NCBI RefSeq assembly: GCF_003732705.1
Contig: NZ_MOBR01000008.1
Coordinates: forward strand, 62,001-126,000
DNA length: 64,000 nt
Direction: 5' to 3'
From: Pseudomonas frederiksbergensis
GTDB lineage: Bacteria; Pseudomonadota; Gammaproteobacteria; Pseudomonadales; Pseudomonadaceae
Position numbers and translations under genes: made by a program. The notes under the pieces are model-generated. The model did not search any database. It was not told the DNA's origin and was given only the letters and a program-made list of their open reading frames with translations. Shown piece after piece: positions 19,258 to 28,041 of this stretch; within the stretch, counting starts at the first letter, position 1, and every line of letters begins with the position of its first letter.

Positions 19258-20427
19258 TCAATTGGCCAACGTAGGCGTTTGGGCCGGCGTCAGGCAGTAA
19301 TGTTCAATCAATTGACGTAATAGATGCACGGTAGGCTGCAAACGTGACATTTCGAGGTATTCCCCCGGTTGGTGCGCGCAGGCAATGTCGCCCGGGCCGA
19401 GCACCAGTGTTTCGCAGCCAAGGCGCTGAAGATAAGGCGCTTCGGTGCCGAATGCCACTGCTTCGGCGCGATGGCCGGTGAGCTTTTCCGCGACCCGGAC
19501 CAATTCCGCGTCCTCGGCCTGCTCGAATGGCGGTACTTCGGGGAACAACGGCGCGTAATCGATCTTCACCTGATGCCGTTCGGCAACCGGTTTGAGCCGC
19601 GCCAGAATTTCCGCACGCAGGACTTTAGGGTCCATGCCCGGCAGCGGTCGCAGGTCGAATTCCAGCGAACACTGGCCGCAGATGCGGTTGGGATTGTCGC
19701 CGCCATGGATGCAGCCGAAATTCATCGTCGGTGTTGGCACGCCAAACTGTGGATTGCGAAATTCGCGCTGCCACAAAAGACGCAAGCCACGCAGTTCGCC
19801 GATGGCGTCGTGCATGGCTTCGAGGGCGCTGTGGCCCAGGCGCGGGTCCGAGGAATGACCGCTCTGACCGAGGATGTCGATGCGCTCCATCATGATGCCT
19901 TTGTGCATGCGGATCGGCTTGAGCCCGGTCGGCTCACCGATCACCGCCGCCCGACCCAGCGGACGCCCGGCTTCGGCCAAGGCGCGGGCCCCGGACATCG
20001 AGCTTTCTTCATCGCAGGTGGCGAGGATCAGCAACGGTTGTTTGAACGGTTGGTCGAGCAGCGGGATCACCGCTTCGATGGCCAGGGCGAAAAAGCCCTT
20101 CATGTCGCAACTGCCCAGGCCGACCCAGCGGCCATCGACTTCCGTCAGCTTCAAAGGATCGGTCTGCCACAACGCACCATCGAACGGCACGGTGTCGCTG
20201 TGTCCGGCCAGCACCAGGCCGCCGGGGCCGGAGCCGAAACTGGCGAGCAGATTGAATTTGCCGGGGCTGACCTGTTGGATATCGCAGGCAAAACCCAGAT
20301 CACCAAGCCAGGTCGCCAGCAAATCGATCACCGGCCGGTTGGTCTGGTCCAGGCTCGGCTGGGTACAACTGACGGATGGCGCAGCGATCAGCGCAGCGAA
20401 CTGATCTTTCATGGACGGCAAAGGCAT
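19258..20427 (-). CDS. argE: Acetylornithine deacetylase ArgE
   Basis: This 389-residue M20-family metallohydrolase has the metal-binding segments LVLAGHSDTVPFDG, SCDMKGFFALAIE and TCDEESSMSGA, and GTEAPYLQRLG near the C-terminus. It removes the acetyl group from N2-acetylornithine. The start MPLPSMKDQFAALIAAPSVSC at 20427 has GGAG 10 bases upstream. It is next to argA, as in P. aeruginosa, though the REP between makes co-transcription uncertain. Pseudomonas also uses the ArgJ cycle, so the physiological need for ArgE is unclear. Confidence 0.9.
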   Translation of the reverse strand: MPLPSMKDQFAALIAAPSVSCTQPSLDQTNRPVIDLLATWLGDLGFACDIQQVSPGKFNLLASFGSGPGGLVLAGHSDTVPFDGALWQTDPLKLTEVDGRWVGLGSCDMKGFFALAIEAVIPLLDQPFKQPLLILATCDEESSMSGARALAEAGRPLGRAAVIGEPTGLKPIRMHKGIMMERIDILGQSGHSSDPRLGHSALEAMHDAIGELRGLRLLWQREFRNPQFGVPTPTMNFGCIHGGDNPNRICGQCSLEFDLRPLPGMDPKVLRAEILARLKPVAERHQVKIDYAPLFPEVPPFEQAEDAELVRVAEKLTGHRAEAVAFGTEAPYLQRLGCETLVLGPGDIACAHQPGEYLEMSRLQPTVHLLRQLIEHYCLTPAQTPTLAN

Positions 20428-20583
20428 CGCTGACTCCAACTCCCGAATTGAGATCCATCATAGAACCATCCGGTGACAGGAATAAACCGCCGCGGCACTT
20501 AGGAACGTTCACTCCTGTACACTGCACGACCTTGGCAGCCACACATTCCCCCGGCTGCGCTCCCGATCCTGGATTTTCCGGCC

Positions 20584-21951
20584 ATGCAGAAAGAAACCGA
20601 AATCAAACTCCGCGTCAGCCGCGAAACCCTCGCTGCTCTGCGCGAGCACCCGCTACTGAAAAAACGCAACAAAAGTGGCTGGGAACGCCGTGAGTTGATG
20701 AACCAGTACTTCGACACGCCTGAGCGCGACCTGGCCCGCGCCAAGGTTGCCCTGCGCCTGCGCCGCGATGGCGAAGAAGTGATTCAGACCCTCAAGACCC
20801 GCGGCCAGAGTGTTGCCGGTCTGTCCGAGCGTAACGAATACGACTGGAACCTGCCCAAAGCCAAGCTCGACGTGAAGAAACTCGACGGCGAATGCTGGCC
20901 TGAAGAGCTGGCCGAGCTGGACAAGAAAACCCTTAAAGCCATCTTCACCACCGATTTCGTTCGCGAACGCGCAGAAATTGCCTGGGGCCGTGGCAAGACC
21001 AAAGTGGTCATCGAAGCGGCGCTGGACTTCGGCCACGTGGTGGTCGGCAAGCAGAAAGAAGAAATCTGCGAGCTGGAACTCGAACTGCGCGAAGGCGAAC
21101 CTGCCGCGCTGCTGGAACTGGCTGCTGAACTGGCCGCGACCCTGGCCCTGATGCCATGTGACATCAGCAAGGCTGAGCGCGGCTATCGGTTGTACGACGC
21201 CAACAGCTACTCGCTGAGCCTGCCGGCGCCAAAAATCACCGCCGAAATGCCGCTGGACGATGCGTTCGCCGCGCTGAGCTGGCACTTGCTGGGCAGCAGC
21301 CAGCGTCTGGCTGAGCAATATCGCTTCAATGGTCACTGGCGCTTGTTGCAGGACTGGGTCGAAAACCTCGGTGAATTGCGAGCGCTGCTGAGCAGCCTTG
21401 GTCAAGCCGCACCGCGTCAGTCGACTCACGACCTGCGCGTGGCGCTGGACGCCTTGCTGGAAGACTGGCGTCCGCTGGTTCAGGCTGGTCTGGACGACGA
21501 AGACGTGCGCAAAGCGGCGCCGGAGCAGTTCCTCGAAGAATTGGAAGACCCGCGTTGGGGCTTGTTCTCCCTGAACACTTCGCGCTGGTTGCTGGCTCGC
21601 ACCTGGGCGGCCGACCGCAATGTACGCGGCAATCGCCAGGGCGCTGCGCAATTGGCCAACTGGCTGCCGCGCTTGCTGGGTGAAGAAGCCACGTCCCTGC
21701 AATTGCAACGCTACCAACAACAGCCGGAAGACCTGGCCGAGCAACTGCCGCGCATCGAGCGCATCCAGGCCTGGATGCACCACGCCCGTGGCGTGCTGGA
21801 CATCCCGGAAATGGATCGTCTGTACGGCGAGCTGAACAAACTGGCGCAACTGGCCAACGAGCCGATCACCGACGAAGCTCTGGACGCGCGTAAACAGCAG
21901 GCGATTGCCGTGTATCAGAATCGTGCCTGGAAAATGTTGCTGCGTATGTAA
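20584..21951 (+). CDS. CYTH and CHAD domain inorganic triphosphatase (YgiF-like)
   Basis: This 455-residue protein has an N-terminal CYTH domain with the diagnostic ExExK (E4, E6, K8) and further charged strands (KVALRLRRDGEEVIQTLKTRG, VIEAALDFGHV, ELELELREG). A C-terminal helical CHAD domain follows from about residue 230 (SSQRLAEQYRFNGHWRLLQDWVENLGELRALL). CYTH tunnel enzymes hydrolyse tripolyphosphate; CHAD modules bind polyphosphate. It is a single gene divergent from argE. Confidence 0.92.
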   Translation: MQKETEIKLRVSRETLAALREHPLLKKRNKSGWERRELMNQYFDTPERDLARAKVALRLRRDGEEVIQTLKTRGQSVAGLSERNEYDWNLPKAKLDVKKLDGECWPEELAELDKKTLKAIFTTDFVRERAEIAWGRGKTKVVIEAALDFGHVVVGKQKEEICELELELREGEPAALLELAAELAATLALMPCDISKAERGYRLYDANSYSLSLPAPKITAEMPLDDAFAALSWHLLGSSQRLAEQYRFNGHWRLLQDWVENLGELRALLSSLGQAAPRQSTHDLRVALDALLEDWRPLVQAGLDDEDVRKAAPEQFLEELEDPRWGLFSLNTSRWLLARTWAADRNVRGNRQGAAQLANWLPRLLGEEATSLQLQRYQQQPEDLAEQLPRIERIQAWMHHARGVLDIPEMDRLYGELNKLAQLANEPITDEALDARKQQAIAVYQNRAWKMLLRM

Positions 21952-21954
21952 CAC

Positions 21955-21999
21955 CCTGTGGCGAGGGGGCTTGCCCCCGTTCGGCTGCGAAGCAGTCGT
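21955..21999. repeat. Single REP-like element of a second subtype
   Basis: CTGTGGCGAGGGGGCTTGCCCCCGTTCGGCTGCGAAGCAGTCG is the common Pseudomonas GAGGGGGCTTGCCCCC palindrome plus its conserved tail. It lies 4 bp after the triphosphatase gene's stop. Confidence 0.75.
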
Positions 22000-22040
22000 C
22001 AATCAGCCAACGCGTTATCTCTGCCTCAACGCGTCCACAT

Positions 22041-22143
22041 GATCGTTCCCACGCTCTGCGTGGGAATGCCTCAAGGGACGCTCTGCGTCCAGGTGACGCG
22101 GAGCGTCACCGGCTGCATTCCCACGCGGAGCGTGGGAACGATC
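22041..22143. repeat. 105-bp three-hairpin repeat, copy 3
   Basis: The outer GATCGTTCCCACGCTC / GAGCGTGGGAACGATC ends and the central GACGCTCTGCGTC/GACGCGGAGCGTC hairpin sit between two convergent genes, 6 bp from the Lrp gene stop. Confidence 0.85.
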
Positions 22144-22148
22144 ATGCT

Positions 22149-22619
22149 TTACCGCAACACAGGCAAACTCGTCGTCGACTTGATCTCCGACAACGCCACA
22201 ATCGAGTTCACTTCCTGAATCCCCGGCACCATCGACAGCTTCTCAAAAAAGAAGCGCTCATACGCCTCGATGTCCGCCGTGACGATCCGCAACAAGAAAT
22301 CCACCGACCCCATCAGCACATAACACTCCAGCACTTCGGGAAAGCCGCGAATCGCCTCGGTGAATTCCGTGAAGTTGGAACGACCGTGGGCGTTGAGTTT
22401 GATTTCGGCGAAGATCTGCGTGTTCAGGCCGATTTTCTTGCGATCCAGCAACGTCACCTGTGCGCGAATGATCCCCTCCTCCTTCATCCGCTGAATCCGC
22501 CGCCAGCACGGCGACTGCGACAGCCCGACCTGTTCGGCAATCTGCGCGCTGGAAAGCGAAGCGTCCTCTTGCAGCAACGCGAGAATCTTGCGGTCGTAGC
22601 CATCCAGCTCGGCGTGCAT
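22149..22619 (-). CDS. Lrp/AsnC-family transcriptional regulator
   Basis: This 156-residue protein has an N-terminal winged helix-turn-helix (LDGYDRKILALLQEDASLSSAQIAEQVGLSQSPCWRRIQRM) and a C-terminal RAM/ACT ligand-binding domain (ILECYVLMGSVDFLLRIVTADIEAYERFF-like segment). Such proteins respond to amino acids and often control adjacent genes. It is divergent from the small ACT-like gene at 22746 with a 126-bp gap, so it may regulate that gene and itself. Confidence 0.9.
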   Translation of the reverse strand: MHAELDGYDRKILALLQEDASLSSAQIAEQVGLSQSPCWRRIQRMKEEGIIRAQVTLLDRKKIGLNTQIFAEIKLNAHGRSNFTEFTEAIRGFPEVLECYVLMGSVDFLLRIVTADIEAYERFFFEKLSMVPGIQEVNSIVALSEIKSTTSLPVLR

Positions 22620-22745
22620 AAAAAAACCTTCTATTGATAGCTTGTTGAATCAAACGATTCGATAAATCCGCATTACGCCCGATCATAGCCAAGAAATGCC
22701 CGGCACCGAATGTAAAAATTCCTCCAGTGATTTTGGAGACTGAGC

Positions 22746-23084
22746 ATGCCGCATCTAGAAGCCGTGAACACCCCACCGACCCGCGCCGATGTCTGGAACG
22801 CCAGCAACGCCCACTGCCGCGTTCAATACCAACTGCTGGCCGAGGCCGAACCGGATTTGCTGTGCCGCGCACTCAACCTGTTCGCCTTGCAGTTTCTGAC
22901 TCCGGAACAGGTCAACGCGCAGCGCATGGACGACCTGCTGTCGATCGACATCGTGATCGACGGGCTGAGTTGGCACCGCGCCGAAGTGATCGCGGAAAAA
23001 CTTCGTAACCTGATCAGCGTCTGCTCGGTCAACCTGCAGAGTGCCGATGCGGCGTGGGATGAGCAGGCCCAAGCGGCCGGCTGA
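22746..23084 (+). CDS. Small conserved-looking protein, possibly ACT-like
   Basis: This 112-residue soluble protein has no signal peptide or membrane segment. The middle (YQLLAEAEPDLLCRALNLFA ... SIDIVIDGLSWHRAEVIAEKLRNLISVCSVNLQ) has the strand-helix-strand rhythm of an ACT-type regulatory fold, but I see no diagnostic motif. Codon use fits the neighbours. It is divergent from the Lrp regulator and 115 bp upstream of the GspE-like gene. Confidence 0.7.
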   Translation: MPHLEAVNTPPTRADVWNASNAHCRVQYQLLAEAEPDLLCRALNLFALQFLTPEQVNAQRMDDLLSIDIVIDGLSWHRAEVIAEKLRNLISVCSVNLQSADAAWDEQAQAAG

Positions 23085-23198
23085 AAGAACTGGAAACGGC
23101 TTCGTCGGGTAGTGGCCCAACGGTAAGCGGGTCCGCGACTATCCTTTGCACACTGCGGTCTAGATCGCTGTTTGCAGGATTGTTCAAAAGGAACCCGC

Positions 23199-24983
23199 AT
23201 GTCCGTTCAACTTGCCACTCAGGACCGCTGGCTGGATCTCAATGATTTGCTGCGAGAACTGGTCGCCCAAGGCTTTATCAACCAGGATTCGGCCGAACTC
23301 GCGCTCAATGCCCGACGCCGGCACGCCGCCAATGGCCAGTTGCACCCGTTGGAGTTTATTGCCAGCCAACACCTGGATGACCTCAGCCGTCCCGGCAAAC
23401 ACCTCGACTTGGAAAGCCTGACCCTGTGGCTGTCGCAACAGGCCGGTCAGCCTTATCTGCGCATCGACCCGCTGAAGATCAACGTCGCGGCCATTACGCC
23501 GCTGATGTCCTACGCCTTCGCCCAACGCCACAAGATTCTCGCCGTTTCCATCGACCGCGATGCCGTGACCGTGGCCAGCGCCCAGCCCTACGTCACGGGC
23601 TGGGAAGCTGACCTGACCCACGTCTTGAAGCTGCCGATCAAACGCGTGGTGGCCAACCCGGCGGATATCCAGCGCTTCAGCGTGGAGTTTTTCCGACTGG
23701 CCAAATCGGTCACCGGTGCCACCAACGCCGATCAGCAGACCAGCTCCCTGGGCAACTTCGAACAACTGCTCAACCTCGGCGCCAGCGACCAGGAACCGGA
23801 CGCCAACGACGCGCACATCGTCAACATCGTCGACTGGCTGTTCCAGTACGCGTTCCAGCAGCGGGCCAGTGATATCCACATCGAGCCGCGCCGCGAGCAA
23901 GGCACGGTGCGGTTTCGCATCGATGGCGTGCTGCACAATGTTTATCAATTCCCGCCCCAGGTGACCATGGCTATCGTCAGCCGCCTGAAAAGCCTGGGCC
24001 GAATGAACGTCGCCGAAAAACGCAAACCCCAGGACGGCCGGGTCAAGACCAAGACCCCGGACGGCGGTGAAGTCGAACTGCGGCTCTCGACGCTGCCCAC
24101 GGCATTCGGCGAAAAAATGGTCATGCGGATCTTCGACCCGGAAGTGCTGCTCAAGGACTTCGATCAGTTGGGTTTCTCCACCGATGACCTGCGCCGCTGG
24201 CAAGACATGACCCGCCAGCCCAACGGCATCATCCTGGTGACCGGACCGACCGGTTCGGGCAAGACCACCACGCTCTATACAACATTGAAAAAACTGGCGA
24301 CGCCGGAGGTCAACCTCTGCACCATCGAGGACCCGATCGAAATGGTCGAGCCGGCCTTCAACCAAATGCAGGTCCAGCACAACATCGACCTGACCTTCGC
24401 CGCCGGCGTGCGGGCGCTGATGCGGCAGGATCCGGACATCATCATGATCGGCGAGATCCGCGACCTCGAAACCGCCGAAATGGCGATCCAGGCAGCGCTC
24501 ACCGGTCACTTGGTGCTTTCAACCCTGCACACCAACGACGCACCAAGCGCCATCAGCCGCCTGCTGGAACTCGGCGTGCCGCATTACCTGATCAAAGCCA
24601 CGGTGCTCGGGGTCATGGCCCAGCGCCTGGTCCGCACCTTGTGCCCACACTGCAAGGCGCCGCTGACCCTCGGCGAAGAAGACTGGCAAACCCTGACCCG
24701 GCCCTGGCAAGCACCGCTACCGAACAACGCCCACCGCGCCATCGGCTGCCTGGAATGCCGCGACACCGGCTACCGCGGCCGCGCCGGGGTCTACGAAATC
24801 ATGCAACTGACCGACAGCGTCAAGGCGCTGATCACCCCCGATACCGATTTGCTGGCGATTCGGCGTCAGGCGTTCAAGGAAGGCATGCGCAGCTTGCGGC
24901 TGTCGGGGGCGCAGAAGGTCGCGGCGGGATTGACGACGATTGAGGAGGTGTTGCGGGTGACGCCGCAGAGTGAGCAGAAGTAG
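23199..24983 (+). CDS. GspE/PilB-family secretion ATPase
   Basis: This 594-residue protein has an N-terminal MshEN/GspE_N-like region, a central RASDIHIEPRREQGTVRFRIDG stretch, Walker A GPTGSGKTTT, an Asp box (CTIEDPIEM), Walker B (RQDPDIIMIGEIRD) and a His box (GHLVLSTLHTNDA). A zinc-binding tetracysteine (CPHC ... CLECRDTG) sits near the C-terminus. It is an assembly ATPase of the type II secretion/type IV pilus family. No other secretion gene lies near, so it is an orphan, as its P. aeruginosa counterpart appears to be. The start at 23199 follows AAAAGGAACCCGC. Confidence 0.9.
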   Translation: MSVQLATQDRWLDLNDLLRELVAQGFINQDSAELALNARRRHAANGQLHPLEFIASQHLDDLSRPGKHLDLESLTLWLSQQAGQPYLRIDPLKINVAAITPLMSYAFAQRHKILAVSIDRDAVTVASAQPYVTGWEADLTHVLKLPIKRVVANPADIQRFSVEFFRLAKSVTGATNADQQTSSLGNFEQLLNLGASDQEPDANDAHIVNIVDWLFQYAFQQRASDIHIEPRREQGTVRFRIDGVLHNVYQFPPQVTMAIVSRLKSLGRMNVAEKRKPQDGRVKTKTPDGGEVELRLSTLPTAFGEKMVMRIFDPEVLLKDFDQLGFSTDDLRRWQDMTRQPNGIILVTGPTGSGKTTTLYTTLKKLATPEVNLCTIEDPIEMVEPAFNQMQVQHNIDLTFAAGVRALMRQDPDIIMIGEIRDLETAEMAIQAALTGHLVLSTLHTNDAPSAISRLLELGVPHYLIKATVLGVMAQRLVRTLCPHCKAPLTLGEEDWQTLTRPWQAPLPNNAHRAIGCLECRDTGYRGRAGVYEIMQLTDSVKALITPDTDLLAIRRQAFKEGMRSLRLSGAQKVAAGLTTIEEVLRVTPQSEQK

Positions 24984-24993
24984 TCGGGTTGAC

Positions 24994-25722
24994 TCAGAGC
25001 TTGTCCCAGATTGCTGACTTGAACCAGGCTGGGATCTGCTCCGTTCTCAGCTCCAGATCCTCGCCATTGGTGACTTCCGCCAACCAGATACTTTCGTGGC
25101 TGGAGTTATCGAAGATGTAGGCGCGATCGCTGTAGCGAATGGCATCAAGAAGAAGATCGAGAGAGCGGGCGTAACGACTCACAATCTTATCTTCTGGCAC
25201 TGGATGACCACCAAGACGGACCCTGTTCTGCACTCGGGAAATATTGATGAGGGGGTCATCTGTTGCCACAAAATAGAGATAGGTTCGGAACCCCTTTTCT
25301 TGAGCTGTACGCAACAGCGCCACTTTATCGGGGGACGACATGACAGTTTCGAAAGTAAACGACGCCCCAATGTCCAAAAGCTTGTGGCGTAAAAAGTCCG
25401 ATATCACCGAGGCATAGTAGGAGTTGACCAAAATCCCGGAAAAGTCCAAGACATCGTCATTTAGCCGAACCCGTTGAGATTCCGTCACCAAGTCTGCCTT
25501 CTTCAGCAACGTCGATCGCCCGAAAAATTCCAGCAGCGCTTGGCCAGTCCCGTTTACACCATATTCTTTCAAATCAAGAAAACCGGTATCCCGAATGTCT
25601 TTCTCAACCTCATCCGGATTGATATAGATACCCAAAAGTTCTGGACCGATAACCGACTTGATTGTGCTTTTACCAGAACCATTTGGACCGGCGAACATGC
25701 GCATCCTGGGTACAGCTGTCAT
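24994..25722 (-). CDS. Zeta-toxin-like P-loop kinase
   Basis: This 242-residue protein has Walker A GPNGSGKST at residues 12-20, an acidic NPDEVEKDI stretch, a central FTFETVMSSPDKVALL and the arginine-rich RVQNRVRLGGHPVPEDKIVSRYARS typical of COG4185/zeta-like kinases. True zeta toxins phosphorylate UDP-N-acetylglucosamine; this subgroup's substrate is uncertain. The start overlaps the stop of the upstream 73-residue gene in an ATGA, the layout of a toxin-antitoxin operon. Base composition is A/T-richer than the neighbouring genes, which suggests acquisition. It lies between two otherwise core genes. Confidence 0.8.
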   Translation of the reverse strand: MTAVPRMRMFAGPNGSGKSTIKSVIGPELLGIYINPDEVEKDIRDTGFLDLKEYGVNGTGQALLEFFGRSTLLKKADLVTESQRVRLNDDVLDFSGILVNSYYASVISDFLRHKLLDIGASFTFETVMSSPDKVALLRTAQEKGFRTYLYFVATDDPLINISRVQNRVRLGGHPVPEDKIVSRYARSLDLLLDAIRYSDRAYIFDNSSHESIWLAEVTNGEDLELRTEQIPAWFKSAIWDKL

Positions 25723-25940
25723 TTCAGGCGTCGCTTTTCGCCACGCACGACCGTGGTCGGAGCCGCAATGTTCTTCAGCTTTTTCCGTGTTCCGTCTGGA
25801 GAAATCTCATAAAGCGCACCATTTTGACTTTCCAGCACCGTATTGCCAGAAGCCAGTGCTTGCCAATATGCCTGGGTAACGGCAGATGCCGCCATTTCAG
25901 GTATATGCGACTCCAGATAGCTCAGCGTTTTCTCTTGCAT
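25719..25940 (-). CDS. Small protein, probable antitoxin partner of the zeta-like kinase
   Basis: This protein of about 73 residues (MQEKTLSYLESHIPEMAAS...) has a helical N-terminal half, then TVLESQNGALYEISPDGTRK and a basic C-terminus ending RGEKRRLK. It has no recognisable DNA-binding motif. Its role is inferred from size, order upstream of the toxin and the 4-bp overlap. An alternative ATG lies at 25946; GAGGAAGC is closer to that one but spacing favours 25940. Confidence 0.65.
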   Translation of the reverse strand: MQEKTLSYLESHIPEMAASAVTQAYWQALASGNTVLESQNGALYEISPDGTRKKLKNIAAPTTVVRGEKRRLK

Positions 25941-26111
25941 GATCATGCTTCCTCAATCAGGCATTCAAAATAGCCGATACGCTCAACGGTTTGCCAGACA
26001 TGGTTACATTTTGCGGTAGTTGAATTTGACCAAACACAATCCTACAAGTCTTTTGCCTTACACTTCGGACCATCGCCAACTCATTGATCCACACCTCAAC
26101 AGGGAATCGTT

Positions 26112-27032
26112 ATGCAGATCGGTAGTGTGCTTTTACTCTTCGTCGGCCTGGTCGTCGCCATTCTGTTCATGGGTTTCAAGGTTGTGCCCCAAGGCTACCA
26201 GTGGACGGTCGAGCGTTTCGGGCGTTACACCAACACCCTCAAGCCGGGACTGAACATCATCATTCCAGTGATGGACCGCATTGGTCGCAAGATCAACGTG
26301 ATGGAAAGCGTGCTGGATATTCCGCCCCAGGAAGTCATCACCGCCGATAACGCCACGGTGCAGATCGATGCGGTGTGTTTCTTCCAGGTGGTCAACACCG
26401 CCCAGGCTGCCTATGAGGTGAACAACCTCGAACACGCCGTGCGCAACCTGTTGCAAACCAATATCCGTACCGTGCTCGGCTCCATGGAGCTGGACGCGAT
26501 GCTCAGCCAGCGCGACAACATCAATGAAAAACTGCTGCGCACCGTCGATGAAGCCACGGCGCCGTGGGGCATCAAGATCACCCGGATCGAAATCAAGGAC
26601 ATCAGCCCGCCAGCGGACCTGATGGCCGCCATGTCCGGCCAGATGAAAGCCGAACGGATCAAGCGCGCGCAAATCCTCGAAGCCGAAGGCCTGCGCGCCG
26701 CCGCCATCCTCACCGCCGAAGGCAAGAAGCAGGCGCAGATCCTCGAAGCCGAGGGCGGTCGTCAGGCTGCTTTCCTTGAGTCCGAAGCCCGGGAACGTCA
26801 GGCCGAAGCCGAAGCCAAGGCGACTCAGGTAGTGTCCGAAGCCATTGCCGGCGGCAACGTGCAGGCGGTGAACTACTTTGTTGCGCAGAAGTACATCGAT
26901 GCCTTGGGCAAACTGGCCTCGGCCAACAACAGCAAAGTGATCCTGATGCCGCTTGAGGCCAGTTCGATGATCGGCGCTGTCGGCGGCATCGGCGAAATCG
27001 TCAAGGCCACGTTCGACAACAAGAAAGCCTGA
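26112..27032 (+). CDS. SPFH/stomatin-family membrane protein (QmcA-like)
   Basis: This 306-residue protein has one N-terminal membrane segment (residues 5-23), then an SPFH domain ([34 protein letters not shown]). A charged coiled-coil repeats ILEAEG three times near 195-225, and the C-terminus is hydrophobic. Stomatin-like proteins form large oligomers in membrane microdomains. It is followed after 10 bp by an NfeD protein, its usual genetic partner. Confidence 0.93.
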   Translation: MQIGSVLLLFVGLVVAILFMGFKVVPQGYQWTVERFGRYTNTLKPGLNIIIPVMDRIGRKINVMESVLDIPPQEVITADNATVQIDAVCFFQVVNTAQAAYEVNNLEHAVRNLLQTNIRTVLGSMELDAMLSQRDNINEKLLRTVDEATAPWGIKITRIEIKDISPPADLMAAMSGQMKAERIKRAQILEAEGLRAAAILTAEGKKQAQILEAEGGRQAAFLESEARERQAEAEAKATQVVSEAIAGGNVQAVNYFVAQKYIDALGKLASANNSKVILMPLEASSMIGAVGGIGEIVKATFDNKKA

Positions 27033-27042
27033 GGCGCGCGCC

Positions 27043-27492
27043 ATGTGGGCATTCCTGCAACATTTGTCGTTTTGGGACTGGCTGGCCTTCGGCACGGTGC
27101 TGCTGATTCTGGAAGTGTTCGGCGCCGGCGGTTATTTGCTGTGGATCGGCATGGCCGCGGCAGCGGTTGGCGTGTTGACCTTCGTGCTGCCCAGCCTGTC
27201 CTGGGAGATGCAATTCCTGCTGTTTGGCCTGCTTTCAATCGCCACTGCGCTGTACTGGTGGCGACGCCAGCGCAGTGCCGTGAGAGAAAGCGATCAGCCC
27301 AACCTTAATTTGCGCGGCCAGGAACTGATCGGCAAAACCTTTGTGGTCCATGAGGCAATTGTCGACGGTCGCGGCAAGATCAAAGTGGCCGATGGTGTAT
27401 GGATGGCTCGCGGGCCAGACGCTGCGCTGGGTAGCCGTGTTCGGGTGGTCAGTCAGCAAGGGGCGATTCTGCTGGTAGAACCGGCTGACTGA
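27043..27492 (+). CDS. NfeD-family membrane protein
   Basis: This 149-residue protein has about three to four hydrophobic segments in the first 80 residues and a C-terminal OB-fold-like domain (GQELIGKTFVVHEAIVDGRGKIKVADGVWMARG). NfeD proteins pair with stomatin homologues and may modulate them. It is in an operon with the SPFH gene. Confidence 0.92.
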   Translation: MWAFLQHLSFWDWLAFGTVLLILEVFGAGGYLLWIGMAAAAVGVLTFVLPSLSWEMQFLLFGLLSIATALYWWRRQRSAVRESDQPNLNLRGQELIGKTFVVHEAIVDGRGKIKVADGVWMARGPDAALGSRVRVVSQQGAILLVEPAD

Positions 27493-27561
27493 GCAGTCAT
27501 GGAACTCGATTGGGTAAATGACGATCAAAGCCCGTAGTTAACCCCCAGTGGAGTCACCCCT

Positions 27562-27879
27562 ATGCGTCTCAAACTTGCTGTCGCTACCCTTGCCTTGCTG
27601 TCTCTCCCCGTTGGTTCAGCAATGGCCGACAGCTTTTGGCGTAACGTCATTTCCTCCGGCGCAACCACCGGTTCGACCTACCTGACGTTCAAGGATCACA
27701 AACTGATCGTTGCGGCCCAGGACGATGCCGGTAGTTTCGTCGCCAGTGACGGCGGCATCCGCGGCCCTTACCTGGAAGCCGCCATGCAGAAAGTCCGCGC
27801 TGACAATCCGGGCCTGCAAGCCACGGACATGGAACTGGCGAATGCGATCCTGGCGAAGAACGCCGTCGCTTCGGAATAA
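27562..27879 (+). CDS. DUF2388 small exported protein
   Basis: This 105-residue protein has a signal peptide (MRLKLAVATLALLSLPVGSAMA). The mature domain, about 83 residues, starts DSFWRNVISSGATTGSTYL and contains a possible C-terminal helical pair. It resembles the Pseudomonas DUF2388 family, whose function is unknown. The ATG follows GTGGAGTCACCCCT and a strong terminator follows the stop. Confidence 0.85.
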   Translation: MRLKLAVATLALLSLPVGSAMADSFWRNVISSGATTGSTYLTFKDHKLIVAAQDDAGSFVASDGGIRGPYLEAAMQKVRADNPGLQATDMELANAILAKNAVASE

Positions 27880-27891
27880 GCCTTACAGCTG

Positions 27892-27925
27892 TAAAAATGC
27901 CGCTCATATGAGCGGCATTTTTTCG
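27892..27925 (+). terminator. Rho-independent terminator of the DUF2388 gene
   Basis: The hairpin AAATGCCGCTCATATGAGCGGCATTT runs directly into six T, 12 bp after the stop codon. Confidence 0.9.
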
Positions 27926-27935
27926 CCCGCATTAT

Positions 27936-28030
27936 CTGTAGGAGCGAGGCTTGCCCGCGAAAGCAGTGAGTCAGTCGATATAAATGTTGAAGGTTAAATC
28001 GCTTTCGCGGGCAAGCCTCGCTCCTACAGG
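27936..28030. repeat. REP pair, head-to-head
   Basis: CTGTAGGAGCGAGGCTTGCCCGCGAA and its inverse flank about 43 bp of spacer. It lies between the convergent DUF2388 and gcvP genes, ending 12 bp from the gcvP stop. Confidence 0.85.
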
Positions 28031-28041
28031 TACGGGGGTTG

